Assembly: GCA_037953625.1 (NCBI GenBank)
Contig: CM075651.1
Coordinates: 67,690,501 to 67,754,500, forward strand
DNA length: 64,000 nt
Origin: Crotalaria pallida
Taxonomy: Eukaryota; Streptophyta; Magnoliopsida; Fabales; Fabaceae
Direction of reading: 5' to 3'
Part shown: one piece after another, positions 35,483-46,197 of the stretch
How the letters are laid out: each line of letters begins with the position of its first letter
Numbering within the stretch: position 1 is the first letter of the stretch
Translations under genes and position numbers: made by a program
The notes under the pieces: model-generated
What the model saw: only the letters and a program-made list of their open reading frames with translations
The model's database searches: none
What the model was told of the DNA's origin: nothing

Positions 35483-36171
35483 GAATGAATTGTTGATATA
35501 TAATGCATAAGAGAAGGATCCAGTGATTATATTAGGGCACTAAGTTAGAAAAGAATTGTTCATACCTATGGAGATGTTTGTGATTGCCTTTTCTAGCTTA
35601 TATTGTTTATTATTCAATGATGTGCTTCGACTATGACTTACTCCCTGCCCTTTGTTTGTTAGGTCATAACTCAGAATCCGAACGACGTGGAGCTGAGGCT
35701 ACTCCCTGATGGGGAGTGGTACGGGGTGGGCGTCTCATTCTCCTGGAAGGGGAAATGGAGATTCTTATCTACCACCCGAATCCTCTTCCTCAGATGCGTC
35801 CCATCCAATCAAGGATTCCCATAGTGGAGTCACATATATTCCACCTATCCTAGGGGAATAATGACAGCTTATGAACTTTTCTGTTTGAGTTTCGAACCAA
35901 AGCTCTGGGATATGTTTTGTATTGTGATATAATGTGTATAGGTGTATATAACTCGGAGTTTATACTTATGACTGTTGACTATATAATGATGTATAACTTG
36001 TGTTTTTATGATTAATGTATCATGATGTATATTATTTGATGGTATGGTTCTAGTTTATAGTGATGTGTTGAGTCGAATTAGTAACGTCTTAAATTTATTT
36101 TCGAAAAAGAAAAAATTAAATCCACATTTTCATATAAATAAATGAATATAAATCTAGGGCGTTACACTTCT

Positions 36172-36433
36172 TCTGCTGAGAAAGGCATGGAGAGATATGA
36201 TACATCATCATCCTTAATTCAGCCATAAACAAGATTATTGGTAACAACCTCAATATCTAATTCCACTAGTTTGGAGCTAGTAAAAAGGCTTTTAAAAAAA
36301 TCTCCAATAGCCTCTGCAATCTCCTCTTCCTCCACGAGTATGCCCCTGCATCATCTTTTATTTTGTCAATATTATTGACACTTTCTGTGTGTAGCTTTCT
36401 TGTGGAAAAAAATAGTGTTTCTGTCATCATATT
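36172..36433 (-). pseudogene. LINE-2 fragment: ORF2 linker
   Basis: The minus strand reads D-R-N-T-I-F-F-H-K-K-A-T-H, then NIDKIKDDAG and further linker sequence, matching the G-D-x-N-T-x-F-F-H linker of plant LINE ORF2. The upstream half of the motif (WKQRFKIDWLQYG) is on the far side of the hAT element at 53962-54000. Stops and frameshifts are present. To the left it runs up to the solo LTR and resumes at 24244. Confidence 0.8.
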
Positions 36434-36506
36434 TAGGGGTGGAAATAGGCTAGGCCGGACCGGGCCTATTCGAAAATAAGTCTGGCTTGATTCACTAATG
36501 ATTTTA

Positions 36507-36918
36507 CTCTCTCCGTTTCACTTTAAGTGTCTTTTTAACATCAAAATTTTGTTTAAAAATAAGTGTCTTTCTACCAAAACTAGGCAACATTTAATACTGT
36601 TTTTCCTTATTTACCCTTATCTTAAAATACTGTACTACTACATTTACAATACTGTGGAGTAGTACTACTTAATAGAAAAATGTGGAGGGAATTAGCTGGC
36701 CATGGGAAATGCACCGCACGGTTTTCATCATATTAATGTAGTTGTTGTTTTAGTTTTGAAATTTGTAATACTAGTAATTATGCATTGACAAAATAAAAAT
36801 ATTAAATAGGGGTATTTTTGACAAAATACACATAAAACTTACAATAATCATCATAATCAAGACTTTCTTAATCTATGTGCAAAAGTCCAAAAAGACGCTT
36901 AGAGTGAAACGGAGGGAA
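36507..36918. mobile_element. Stowaway-type MITE (412 bp) inside the hAT element
   Basis: The ends CTCTCTCCGTTTCAC and the inverse of GTGAAACGGAGGGAA fit Stowaway termini, flanked by TA at 36505-36506 and 36919-36920. The inverted repeat extends about 35 bp with mismatches. No coding sequence. Confidence 0.83.
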
Positions 36919-37123
36919 TAGTTTTTAGGCCTTAGCCTAGCCTATTTACCCGTTTCAGACATTTTTTAAGGCCTGGGTCTGGTCTATATCAAAGCTTATT
37001 AGCCTACTAGCCTATTAAAAAGTCTACTGTAAATTTGATATACAGTTGCTTCCATTCAGATATTGTCATCGATTATTTCAACAAAATGGAACCAAAACAA
37101 AAACCAAAATGAAGCAAGTCTGC

Positions 37124-38407
37124 TGATACGCCCCGCAAGCTCACGCGTTATGTCTAGTAGTAGTATAAAAAGAGTATCGTCTCCACAGGGATTTTGTTTG
37201 TTAATTACCAACTAATTACAAGTATAGATTATCTAAAAGAATCTATTAGAGATATGAAAAATAAAATAAAAGATTGAATTGAGATATAAAATAAAATAAA
37301 ATAAAATATATCTAAAGATATGAGATAAAATAAGAATTAAATCTTCTAAGGATTAGTTTCATCACATATCAACTTTGAAAATCAATTAAAGATATATCTC
37401 TTATTAAATTAGATTTATTTTGAAGGTGAATTATCCTAATGTAGAATACTAGTTCTTTTCAGAATCTTAGCACCGTACCCAATGAGGTCTAATTCCTACT
37501 TTCGTGGTAATTAGGGTACATTAAATCCATTAAGATCTATAATAATTCATCGAATCCTCTCAAGGATTAGAACTACTTTCATGATTTAAAACCTTAAGTT
37601 TAATTATGTATTTTCTAACACTAAGGTTCACCTTTCAGTTCTTCCCTTACCGTCTGGGATCATGCAGTAGTGGGATCTGACACAATCACAAGCATTAAGA
37701 ACACCATAATTAAATCTAAAATAAATAAATAATAATAAGAGAAAATAATCAAATCATCATGTCAATGCTTCCATGGGCTAATCCTAATCCTTGGAAACGG
37801 TAAACTACTCGATCATAATTATAATACAAACCAAAAAATAAGAATAAGGGATAAAAGGTAGAAATAACCAAAAGATGAAAGATGAGGAATTTCTTCCGTC
37901 TTCAAACGCCTTCTAGTTCTTCATGGTGAGAGTTGTGCAACATTAAATCCTTGTTTTCTAATTTGTTTCTGGCTATGATAGAGAAATAATCCTAATTCTA
38001 ATTCTAATCCTACTACTACTACTACTAATATCCTAATATTACTAATGTTCTACTACTACATGTTATGTTACAGGGTTTCTATCTTCCTCCTTTTATAATT
38101 TTTTCTTCCTCCAAGTGCTGGGCCCAAATAACAAAATAAGCCCAATAACAATCTCCTTCCTCTCACATGCTTCTATCTCTATCTTTTTCTAGATTTTTGC
38201 TCACAAAATCTCCTAGCATATCTTCTTTGATTTATTCCTTGATTTTCCACAATCCTCAAAATAATTATCTACACATAAAAAACACAAGAAAACCTTTCCA
38301 AGTGAAATATGAATTAAATGCATGCTAAATTATAATAAAATGCATGAATATGTAAAAAAATAAATACAAACTAATAGGAAAATAATATGTATGCTTCGCA
38401 CACATCA
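37124..38407 (-). repeat. 3' LTR of family 3, 1.28 kb
   Basis: AT-rich, with the phrase TATCGTCTCCACAGG near its plus-strand left end, common to this group of plant LTRs. Shows scattered differences and small indels against the other LTR, including variable ACT trinucleotide runs near 38010-38030. Confidence 0.92.
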
Positions 38408-38411
38408 AATT

Positions 38412-38447
38412 CCCCCAAGCTTGAATATTTGCTTGTCCTCAAGCAAA
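38412..38447 (-). promoter_or_regulatory. Polypurine tract and 8-bp hairpin of family 3
   Basis: On the minus strand: TTTGCTTG, loop AGGA, CAAGCAAA, then CAAGCTTGGGGGAA immediately before the 3' LTR. The stem occupies 38428-38435 and 38440-38447. Same layout as in family 2, the LARD element and the chromovirus, but with an unrelated stem sequence. Confidence 0.85.
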
Positions 38448-39733
38448 ACATGCAATGCAATGAATGAATCCTATATGAAATGCAAACTAACTCATCATTC
38501 AGGCAACAAAACTCATAATCCAATAATGACATGCACAAAAACACAACTTCCTCAAAACAAATTTTCTCTAGTAACATAACCTGCAATTCTCTAAAATTAA
38601 CATCTACTTATCCATAATGAAATAATCAAAAGTTCACCCAATTAGAATCTTAAACTTATCACAATCTTGCTCATCACTAAAGGGGTCACTCTGCTCACTT
38701 TCTCTCAATGTGTATACGAGGGTAAAGACATTTCACTCAGGTTCATCAATGAAAGTGAATTACCATAAGCTTGACCATAGACCAAAATCTCCACTGAAAT
38801 TGAATACATGCAAGAATCAAAAGGTCTTAATTAGGTTGTAACGGGGCCATGGCTAAAGATGTCAGGTGGAATATAAGAAACAAAGGATCACACAAAGGGC
38901 TTAAACAAAATAATCATATACAATATCCCTTTGAATTATGAATGGAGCATACAATCATTGTAATTACATATCAACTCCAAAATTCGATGATCTTTCATTT
39001 TTTTTCTCATTCTCTCTATTCTCTTCTTCTCTTCTTCCTTTTTTATTTCTTTTAATCAGAAGAGATATAGAGATAAAAAATTTAAAACTTTAAGCTTAAT
39101 AACAACACTTTAACATCTTCTTTTGAATCACTACATTCCAATTGCACCATTCACATTTCAAAGGATACCAAAAATATATAATAATTATGAGAAGGCACAA
39201 AATAAAATAATTATTTCATTAGGCTCAAAATGGGAAACTAAGGGAAAAGTGTTCATCAAAATTGTTGAAGGCCAGAAAAATAATCCTAAGTGCCTTAATC
39301 ATATTCATGCATGCAGACAATTATCAGTCTCAAGACAGGTCAAGTTCTAGAATCCATAATCAAAGTGAACAACACTTAAATATCAAGAAAGAAGAGGGGT
39401 TTAAAAAATATTCATCATGTTTACCCCTTTTAGGCTCAAAAACTCACATGTATTGGCTAATTCAATGAAGAGCAAGAATTACACTAAACTTTAGCTAATT
39501 ATCAGGATCCTAATGATTATTCTTGCAACCATCATTCCAAACATATAGAGTCTCATAGGCTAAGTCACTATCAAAAATAATATTCATAAGGAAGTACATC
39601 CAGTATATACCAAAACATATATAAGTTAAATTGCCTAAACGGTGAGTTAGCTAAATGCATGCAAAATGAATTATAAATGCGTGATTAATGAAAAATATAC
39701 TACATGATCCTAAACTAAATGCAAAATGCAATG
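38448..39733. other. 3' non-coding part of family 3
   Basis: AT-rich, no supportable frame on either strand; no repeat recognised. Confidence 0.6.
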
Positions 39734-39776
39734 CACTCCCCCAAGCTTAAATTCTACATTGTCATCAATGTAGAAT
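39734..39776 (-). promoter_or_regulatory. Second hairpin plus polypurine module inside family 3
   Basis: The minus strand shows an 11-bp perfect stem ATTCTACATTG/CAATGTAGAAT (39766-39776 with 39751-39761) around the loop ATGA. It is followed by AAGCTTGGGGGAGT at 39736-39750. This repeats the hairpin and polypurine layout 1.3 kb upstream of the terminal one. It could serve as an internal polypurine tract or mark an old LTR junction. Confidence 0.75.
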
Positions 39777-40495
39777 AAAAACTTAAGAGTATGGAAAGAT
39801 CTCACCTTACTACTGAGGAAGGAAGAGGAATTTGTACCCACAAAAACTGATCAGAGGCACCCCAAACAGATTTGATTCCTTTTTTTTGTGTTGGGGTCCA
39901 AAATCTGATGCTGGGGTCTGAAAATTGGAAATTGGGAGTTAGGTAGGTACTAGGCTGCTGGTTGTGGTGAGATCTGGGTTGAAGTTGGGGTTAAGAGGGT
40001 TAGGATAGGGATGACGGGTGGAAGGAGAGGGTGGTTATGGCGGCGCAAGGGAGGAGTGGCTGGAACTGTGAAAGGAGAAAGGAAGGGAAGGTCGCTCGGG
40101 TTCGTGGCGGCGGGGATGGGTTTGTTACATGTTGGTGGGTTGCGGGAAGGGAAGGGATGGAGTTTCTGTGAGTCGTTGGGTTCAGGGGCGGTGTGGAGGC
40201 CGTGATCTGTTGGTGGTTGGCGCGGTGGCTGTGTTGGCGGAGGAGAGTGGTTGGTATTGGGCGACGGCTATGATGGCGGAGGAGAGTAGTTGGTGTTGGG
40301 AGACGACTGATGGGGGTTGGGGCTGAAGGAGATGAGGAGGAAGGGTTTGAAGAAGATGGAGTAAGGGGGAGGCTGATGGGGGTTGGGGTTGAAGGAGATG
40401 AGGAGGAAGGGTTTGGAGAAGATGGAGTAAGGGGGAGGCTGCTGCAGCAGCGTGACATCAAGGAAGAAGAAGGGAGAAAGAGAAGTGGGGTTTGT
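39777..40495. other. GC-skewed low-complexity stretch of family 3
   Basis: From about 40000 the plus strand is G-rich with purine runs. A 66-bp unit is duplicated in tandem (40311-40376, 40377-40442) and an approximately 40-bp unit before it. A 167-codon minus-strand frame exists (Pro/Ser/Thr-rich), but its composition explains it and I do not call it a gene. Confidence 0.6.
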
Positions 40496-41245
40496 TGTGA
40501 CACCCTTAATATAATACAAGTAATTAATACGATAAATATACTATTACTCGTAATAGTTATGGACTTGTTAGTATTTAGAAAATGTAGGAAATAAAATTTT
40601 CTTTTTATTTTCTATAGAAGTGGGTGCACAAACCAAAACCTGGAATTCTTGGAGTATGTAACCTATATCATTTTGAACATTATACTGAATTCAGCATTTT
40701 CTAAGATAAGGAAATCTTTTCACAATTTGGATAGCATCGGTTCTTCGAAATCGTATTTACATAGTAAAAACTAAGTGATGCCATCCATTCATTCGTTTTG
40801 CAGAATTAATACCATTTTCAAGTACCGTAGCCGAACTCTTTAAAATAATCTTTATCAGAGTAAGCGAAAATAATAGGACTATGCACAGTTGTAATATAAA
40901 CATAAGATTTATATATATATATATATATAAGTCAAGAAATACAGTCCAAAGTCGTGCCTCCAAGAACCAGTACAAGTCCATAATAAAGGATCTATATCAA
41001 AAGTAAACCATAACTCTAGAGTTATCAAAAGCATATCCACAATATATATATATATATATATATACATCTCAAAATATAAAACTCTAGAGCTGGTCACATA
41101 GATCAGGTAGCAGCAGCAATAGTAGTAGAAATGTCCAAGTAGCAGCAGTAGTCATCATCTAACATCATCAGCAGCAGCAATATCACCTCCACAGCATCCA
41201 ACACACCGGATCCCCTGATCCTCGTCATTTACCATATGCACATAC

Positions 41246-41719
41246 CTAGGGATCGTCGTCCCTCCACTGACTCCCGGTAGAGTGCATGACAGGCTCGCCT
41301 TCGCTCTCGTCCTCCACAGGATCCTCCTCGATCTCATCCGAAGGAGTGGGTACCCTACCACTGGGTACAGGGTCAGGTGTTGGCGAGACCCTAACAGGGC
41401 TCCTTGGATCAAATGGGGGAGTCTCCTCGCGGACGACTGTAGAAGAAAAAGGGTGTGAGCGGGTAGGTCGAAAGCGAAAACTGTGATATGAGCGAGCTGG
41501 TCGTGTAGGAGGTGGACCATGGTAAGTGTAAAAAGGTGGTACGTGCATAGTGTATATGATGGGAATCCTAAACCTACGAGGACGAAACCGGATCAGCGGG
41601 TTCGGGTGGTAGAAGGTAACCTCTACCTCACCCTCGAACACCGCTTGGTGATCCTCGTAGATCCATATGCCACTAGGAAGTGGCCGGATCTCGATGCAAG
41701 CGATGTAACGTGACATCAC
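41246..41719 (-). other. 157-codon open frame inside solo LTR C
   Basis: The frame begins MMSRYIACIEIRPLPSGIW directly after a splice-acceptor-like CCCTTGTAG|GTGATG and ends in an acidic Pro-rich tail (PSDEIEEDPVEDESEGE). The related LTR at 56817-57084 keeps the same C-terminal frame and acidic tail with substitutions. This is the best case here for an LTR-embedded reading frame under some constraint. No known domain. Confidence 0.45.
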
Positions 41720-42454
41720 CTACAAGGGCATAGGGGTAAGCAATTCTATACACATAATAAATAGAGCATAAATAAATGCGCAATATGAGTATGTAAACAT
41801 GCAGCAATAATCAACAACCACATTTAGCACTTAGCAAGTATTTAATGCAAGTAAGATGCTCATACATATTTCATTTACTAATTTACAGTTTAAATGAGTG
41901 GCATGATGTATGAGTCTAGCTCTAAATCCTAACTCCATCAATCTATGACACTCTCTGACATCCATCCTTTACTTCGTCCAGCACTCAACAGTGCGTTGTA
42001 CTCCTAGGTGTACAACATTCGTACATTCACCAAGAATGTACACGACAAGCTTGGAAATGGTACATAACGTGCCACCCGAGCAACGTCCCGTCATCCAAAC
42101 GGAATAACCATATCATCAACATCCCACTATGCTGGCCACATCGTCCACCATAACGTGTCATCAAGCAAGCCGTTAGTTGGCACTCCTAGAGGCCCTCCTC
42201 ATGTTACCAAAACATGATAAACGATCTAGCTTCCGAACTCCAGAATGAATGCAATATCTTAACTTAAAAGAATTGATTGGTGTATCTCAATTAATAATAT
42301 ATAACGTGCCACCCGAGCAACGCCCCGTCATCCAAACGGAAAAACCATATTATCAATCAATTTCTTTTAAGTCTTAGATCACTTGGATTATTATCATTTA
42401 TATGTTAACAGAATGATTCAGAATCTAAAATGGTATTTTTAAGTTTCTGGGCAG

Positions 42455-43830
42455 AAATACTCGAGTGTTCTTAAGAATACTCGAGTGGTTCATGGGCACT
42501 CGAGTCGTTCATACTTTTCAGGAAAGTCAGATTTTAGATCTTTAAAAATACTCGAGTAGTTCATGAATACTCGAGTGTTCTTCATCAATTCCAGAATACT
42601 CGAGTGATTCATGCATTAATCGAGTGATTCATCAGAAAGTACTTTTGTTGCATCAGTCAATACTCGAGTATGGACCTGATACTCGAGTGTTGGAGCAGAA
42701 AGTCACACTGTTTTATTGCAAAATACTCGAGTGCCAAGCCAATTACTCGAGTCTTTTCATACAGAACAGACTGAAAACTTGGTTTTATCATACCATTTCC
42801 AATTCTAACCATTTCCAATCCAATCCAATGATCAACAAAGTTCATAGAACATATAATAAACATGTTCAAACACTTAGAACACATCAAATTACAGATTTGA
42901 CAGAGAATCACAAGATTATGCATAAAACTTAGAGAATTCACAACTTGACATATCAATTTGCATAAGACTCAAAATTGTCAAGATTTTAAGTTCCAAATAG
43001 CTTGCATGCAACATATTAAACTTGCTCAAAACCATTTTAGAGCACAGGTTGGTCTCCAAACCAATCTCCCTATTCAAACTAAGCCCTTAGAGCCTCTTGG
43101 TGGCTCTCTAATCAAATTCATGCAATTTAAACTCTATTTAGTGAATAGAAAGCTTTCCCCTTACCTCACAGACGTGACTCAACAAAGAAATTGCAAGGAA
43201 AAGCTCCACAACACCAAGAACCACTTCAAGCACCAACATGCAGAGTAGTTTGAGTGAAGCACCAAAACCGAATTGGTTGACATAGAAAACAGAGATAACA
43301 ATTGGGGACATTAGTATTTCTAAGCCCTATGCAACACATACTAACTATAGAAACCAATTTGAGACTTAGAAGGTGCGTGAGCTTACCACAATCAGTGATC
43401 AAAGTAAGCTCCCAGAACTGATGACAGCAAATGAGCCTCAACTTCCCAACTTCGATTCTACCAACACACACACTCTCAGCTCACAAATTTTATGTCTATA
43501 CAAAGCTCATGATGTGAGCTTTGTATTGGTGTATAGTTTGTGGCTCAACTCAACACAGAGAGGGAGAATCGAACGATCGAACTTCAGAACCCTAACACAT
43601 GCAACTTCTTCACCACTTGAGCAAATGGGTTGGTTGATCCGTCAACCATAGCTTAAATAGCCATCCCTGAAGCTCATTCACAACGCCACGAAGGTGGAGA
43701 CGTGTTGCTGGGGGTGTTTTCGTGTCAACGGTGGAGAATCGTTGGTGGTGACTCACCAAAACGCACTAAGTCGTGCAACTCTGACCAGAACACTCGAGTC
43801 TTTTCAGAAACACTCGAGTATTTTGGTCAG
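42455..43830. repeat. ACTCGAGT word arrays in solo LTR C
   Basis: About ten copies of ACTCGAGT lie between 42460 and 42760, and two at 43790-43825, each inside a variable 20- to 30-bp context. The word is a CpG-centred palindrome (CTCGAG), analogous in kind to the TAATCGATTA arrays of other LTRs. Confidence 0.85.
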
Positions 43831-44074
43831 TTTTTGAAAAATATTAATTTTATTTTCTTTCCCTCCAAAACCTTTTCTATAATTACCTCTAGGTCCCAAA
43901 TCAGGGACTAATATGCAAAATATTTATTTTGAGCATAAATATACTTACAAAATAAATTCTAACAATATACACAGGTTTTAATCAAAAATTAAAAATAGAA
44001 ATAATTAATTATAATAAACCTTATAATTATTATTTCATTAATCAGGGATTAAAATTTTGGGGTGTTACATTTGT

Positions 44075-44515
44075 GGCAAGAATTTGGGGTTTGAAAATTA
44101 ATTTCGCTCTTCCTTTATTTTATTTTTTCAAACAGGGCACCGTGGGCGTGGCACCTTCCACGACCTACCCGCGGTGGCCTGTAACTTTTTTTTTGTTCTT
44201 CTTCAGAGTCACATGGCCACGGTACGTGCCATAAATTCCCCATGATTCTTCAAATTGTTTCATATTCTCTTCAAATTAATTCCTTTATGCTCTAAAACAA
44301 CTCCTCTATACTCCAACTATTAACAAACCTACAAAGAAAAGACGAAACCCCGTAATAAAACATATTTAAATCCTAAAAATATAATTCAAAAGCGATTTAA
44401 AACTTGGGTTGCCTCCCAAGAAGCGCTTATTTAAGGTCCTAAGCTTGACCTATGAAACTTCCACCTGGATCCCATATCTTGTGACACAAGGGCCAAGTGA
44501 CAAACTTAGCACAAC
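44075..44515 (-). other. Family 3 segment downstream of its ORF, with a GGGAGGCAACCC hairpin
   Basis: On the minus strand CTTGGG-AGGCAA-CCCAAG (44403-44420) lies next to GCGCTTCTT. I recall this phrase as common downstream of the coding region in plant Tat/Athila-type elements. No gene is supportable. The duplication AACTT at 44516-44520 marks the next insertion. Confidence 0.6.
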
Positions 44516-44851
44516 AACTTTGTAGGGTTAACCAATAATAAATCCTACCGCTACAGGATAAGCATGAGCTCTCTAGTACAGGATAAGGGTGAATAACTCA
44601 TCCTTCTTATCCTCTAAGAGCCACGTCAGCCCTACTGGGCCGAACAGGCCCATAAGGCACCACAACACAACTTCCCCTATAAGTATCGCCATGCTATAGG
44701 GGTTAAGGTATGTTCTCTCTTCCCTACTCTCAAGAACTACGTGTGGCTTGATCCCCTTATCACTGGGGGTACGTAGGACCGGGGTCACCCTCGTCAGCTG
44801 CAACAACTCCAAACACACATCGTGGTGGATCTACTTCTCAGATCCACTACA

Positions 44852-45700
44852 TTGGCGCCGTCTGTGGGAAACGTTAAACATCGATTCCCATTCCAAAAAA
44901 ATAGGGTAGTTCTCATCGTCTGGATCTCCATCGCTGTTGGGTAGGCGAGCCCTTGGTGGCTTCTTCAATACCATCACCGCCTCTCCGGAGTGAGCTCCTT
45001 GGGGTTTCTTCGAGCCCTTCGTGGTTCCTCCGCCGTTACCGGCACCCAAACCGCCATGGTCAGAACCGTACAAGCATGAAGATGAAAGGGACCACATGAC
45101 TCGGGTCCGCGCCTATAGTTCACGGCGTTGCTCGAACTCTCGGTGGCGAACGACTTGCGCCACCCCCATCGCTGTTCTCGTCGCCCCCGGTGGTACCCTC
45201 ATCGCAATGGTGGTTCTTCTCGCCGTCACTGCTAACGCTACTCTGTTGATGTGACTCCGCTGATGCTGTTCGTGGCTGCCGTACCTACCGCCGCACCCAA
45301 CATCGCTGCACCATTGTTGACAGGGCAGCGAACACTGTTTACTTCTCCGTGCCATGGTGATCGCGCCATAAACGTCGCTGCCTTCAACGGTTCAGATGCG
45401 TGGTCGAGCGGGGAAGAAGAAAAGAAGAGGGACCCAACCGCCACCGCTGCAGATTCCCAGAGCCACCGCCACCGCTCCTACGATGCCACCATCGAGCGAT
45501 CGGCCTCGATCTCCGGTGCCGCTCTGTCGGTGCTGATCTCCGCACCGGCGCACCGTTTGCCCTTTGCTGCTGCTCCTTCGCTGACTCCTTGTTTGGAGCC
45601 GCCACACATAGCAGCTTGCTGCTGCTGCAGAACGCAAAGATGACCTAATGGGCCTAAGGCCCAAGTAAAAAAAAAAAAACTGAAGCATGAAGCCTGAGAC
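44852..45700 (+). other. Primer site and GC-rich segment of family 4
   Basis: The primer binding site (44853-44868) is followed by 800 bp that is clearly GC-richer than its surroundings (45000-45640), with several overlapping open frames on both strands. None shows a known domain and codon context favours none. Could be a captured host exon or a degenerate leader. Confidence 0.5.
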
Positions 45701-45719
45701 GGAGGAACAACTCAATACC

Positions 45720-46144
45720 CCATTCCTAGATCAGGGAAGTTATCTTTCTTATTAATGTTTATCATTTATATTCCTATATTAGTATCATTTTGTCATCCCA
45801 ATTTGTATCATGATACCACTATTTGATTACATGAATAATTTAACTCAAGTACTCTTATACTTGGCTCATGCGATTTATAATTAGCACAACAAAGTTATCT
45901 TACAATTTTGCTAATTATTTTGATTACATGTTGTTTATTATTTATTATTATTGTTGTTATAAATTGTTAAACTTGAACGACAATAACTGATTAATTATTA
46001 TTTCTGTGCGCATATGCGAGGTACATGTATGATGATCCGTGCTATTCAGTAAATGATCTAGATGACCCAACCTAAACGGGCCAAACAGGCCAAAAATAAA
46101 ATAAAATAAAAATATACGAGCTTAAGAGATACTGGCCCAAATAA

Positions 46145-46197
<53 letters not shown>

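Larger units (their letters stand above)
24245..36166 (+). mobile_element. Solo LTR (family A), split by a nested LTR element
   Basis: Starts TGTAACGCCCATCGG and ends CTAGGGCGTTACA, with a perfect CTTCT duplication at 24240-24244 and 36167-36171. Without the nested element (26243-35482 plus the GAATG repeat) it is about 2.68 kb. No internal region or second LTR is present, so it arose by LTR-LTR recombination. It sits in LINE-2. It carries TAATCGATTA-type words (24530-24620, 25668-25790) and about three 55-bp repeats with GGTCCCGAG (26025-26215). Confidence 0.93.
40496..44069 (-). mobile_element. Solo LTR (family C), 3.57 kb
   Basis: On the minus strand it starts TGTAACACCCCAAAATTT and ends AAGGGTGTCACA. 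A perfect TTTGT duplication flanks it (40491-40495, 44070-44074). It contains ACTCGAGT word arrays (42460-42760, 43790-43825), repeats with GTGCCACCCGAGCAACG (42065 and 42300 area), AT microsatellites (40910-40929, 41042-41064) and an open frame (41246-41719). A second member of the family starts at 56090. Confidence 0.93.

Noticed and set aside
40000..40503. 167-codon Pro/Ser/Thr-rich minus-strand frame
   Set aside because: Explained by G-rich purine repeats and a 66-bp tandem duplication; no domain.
45238..45715. Several overlapping frames in a GC-rich segment of family 4
   Set aside because: No frame is favoured and none shows a domain; recorded only as GC-rich DNA.
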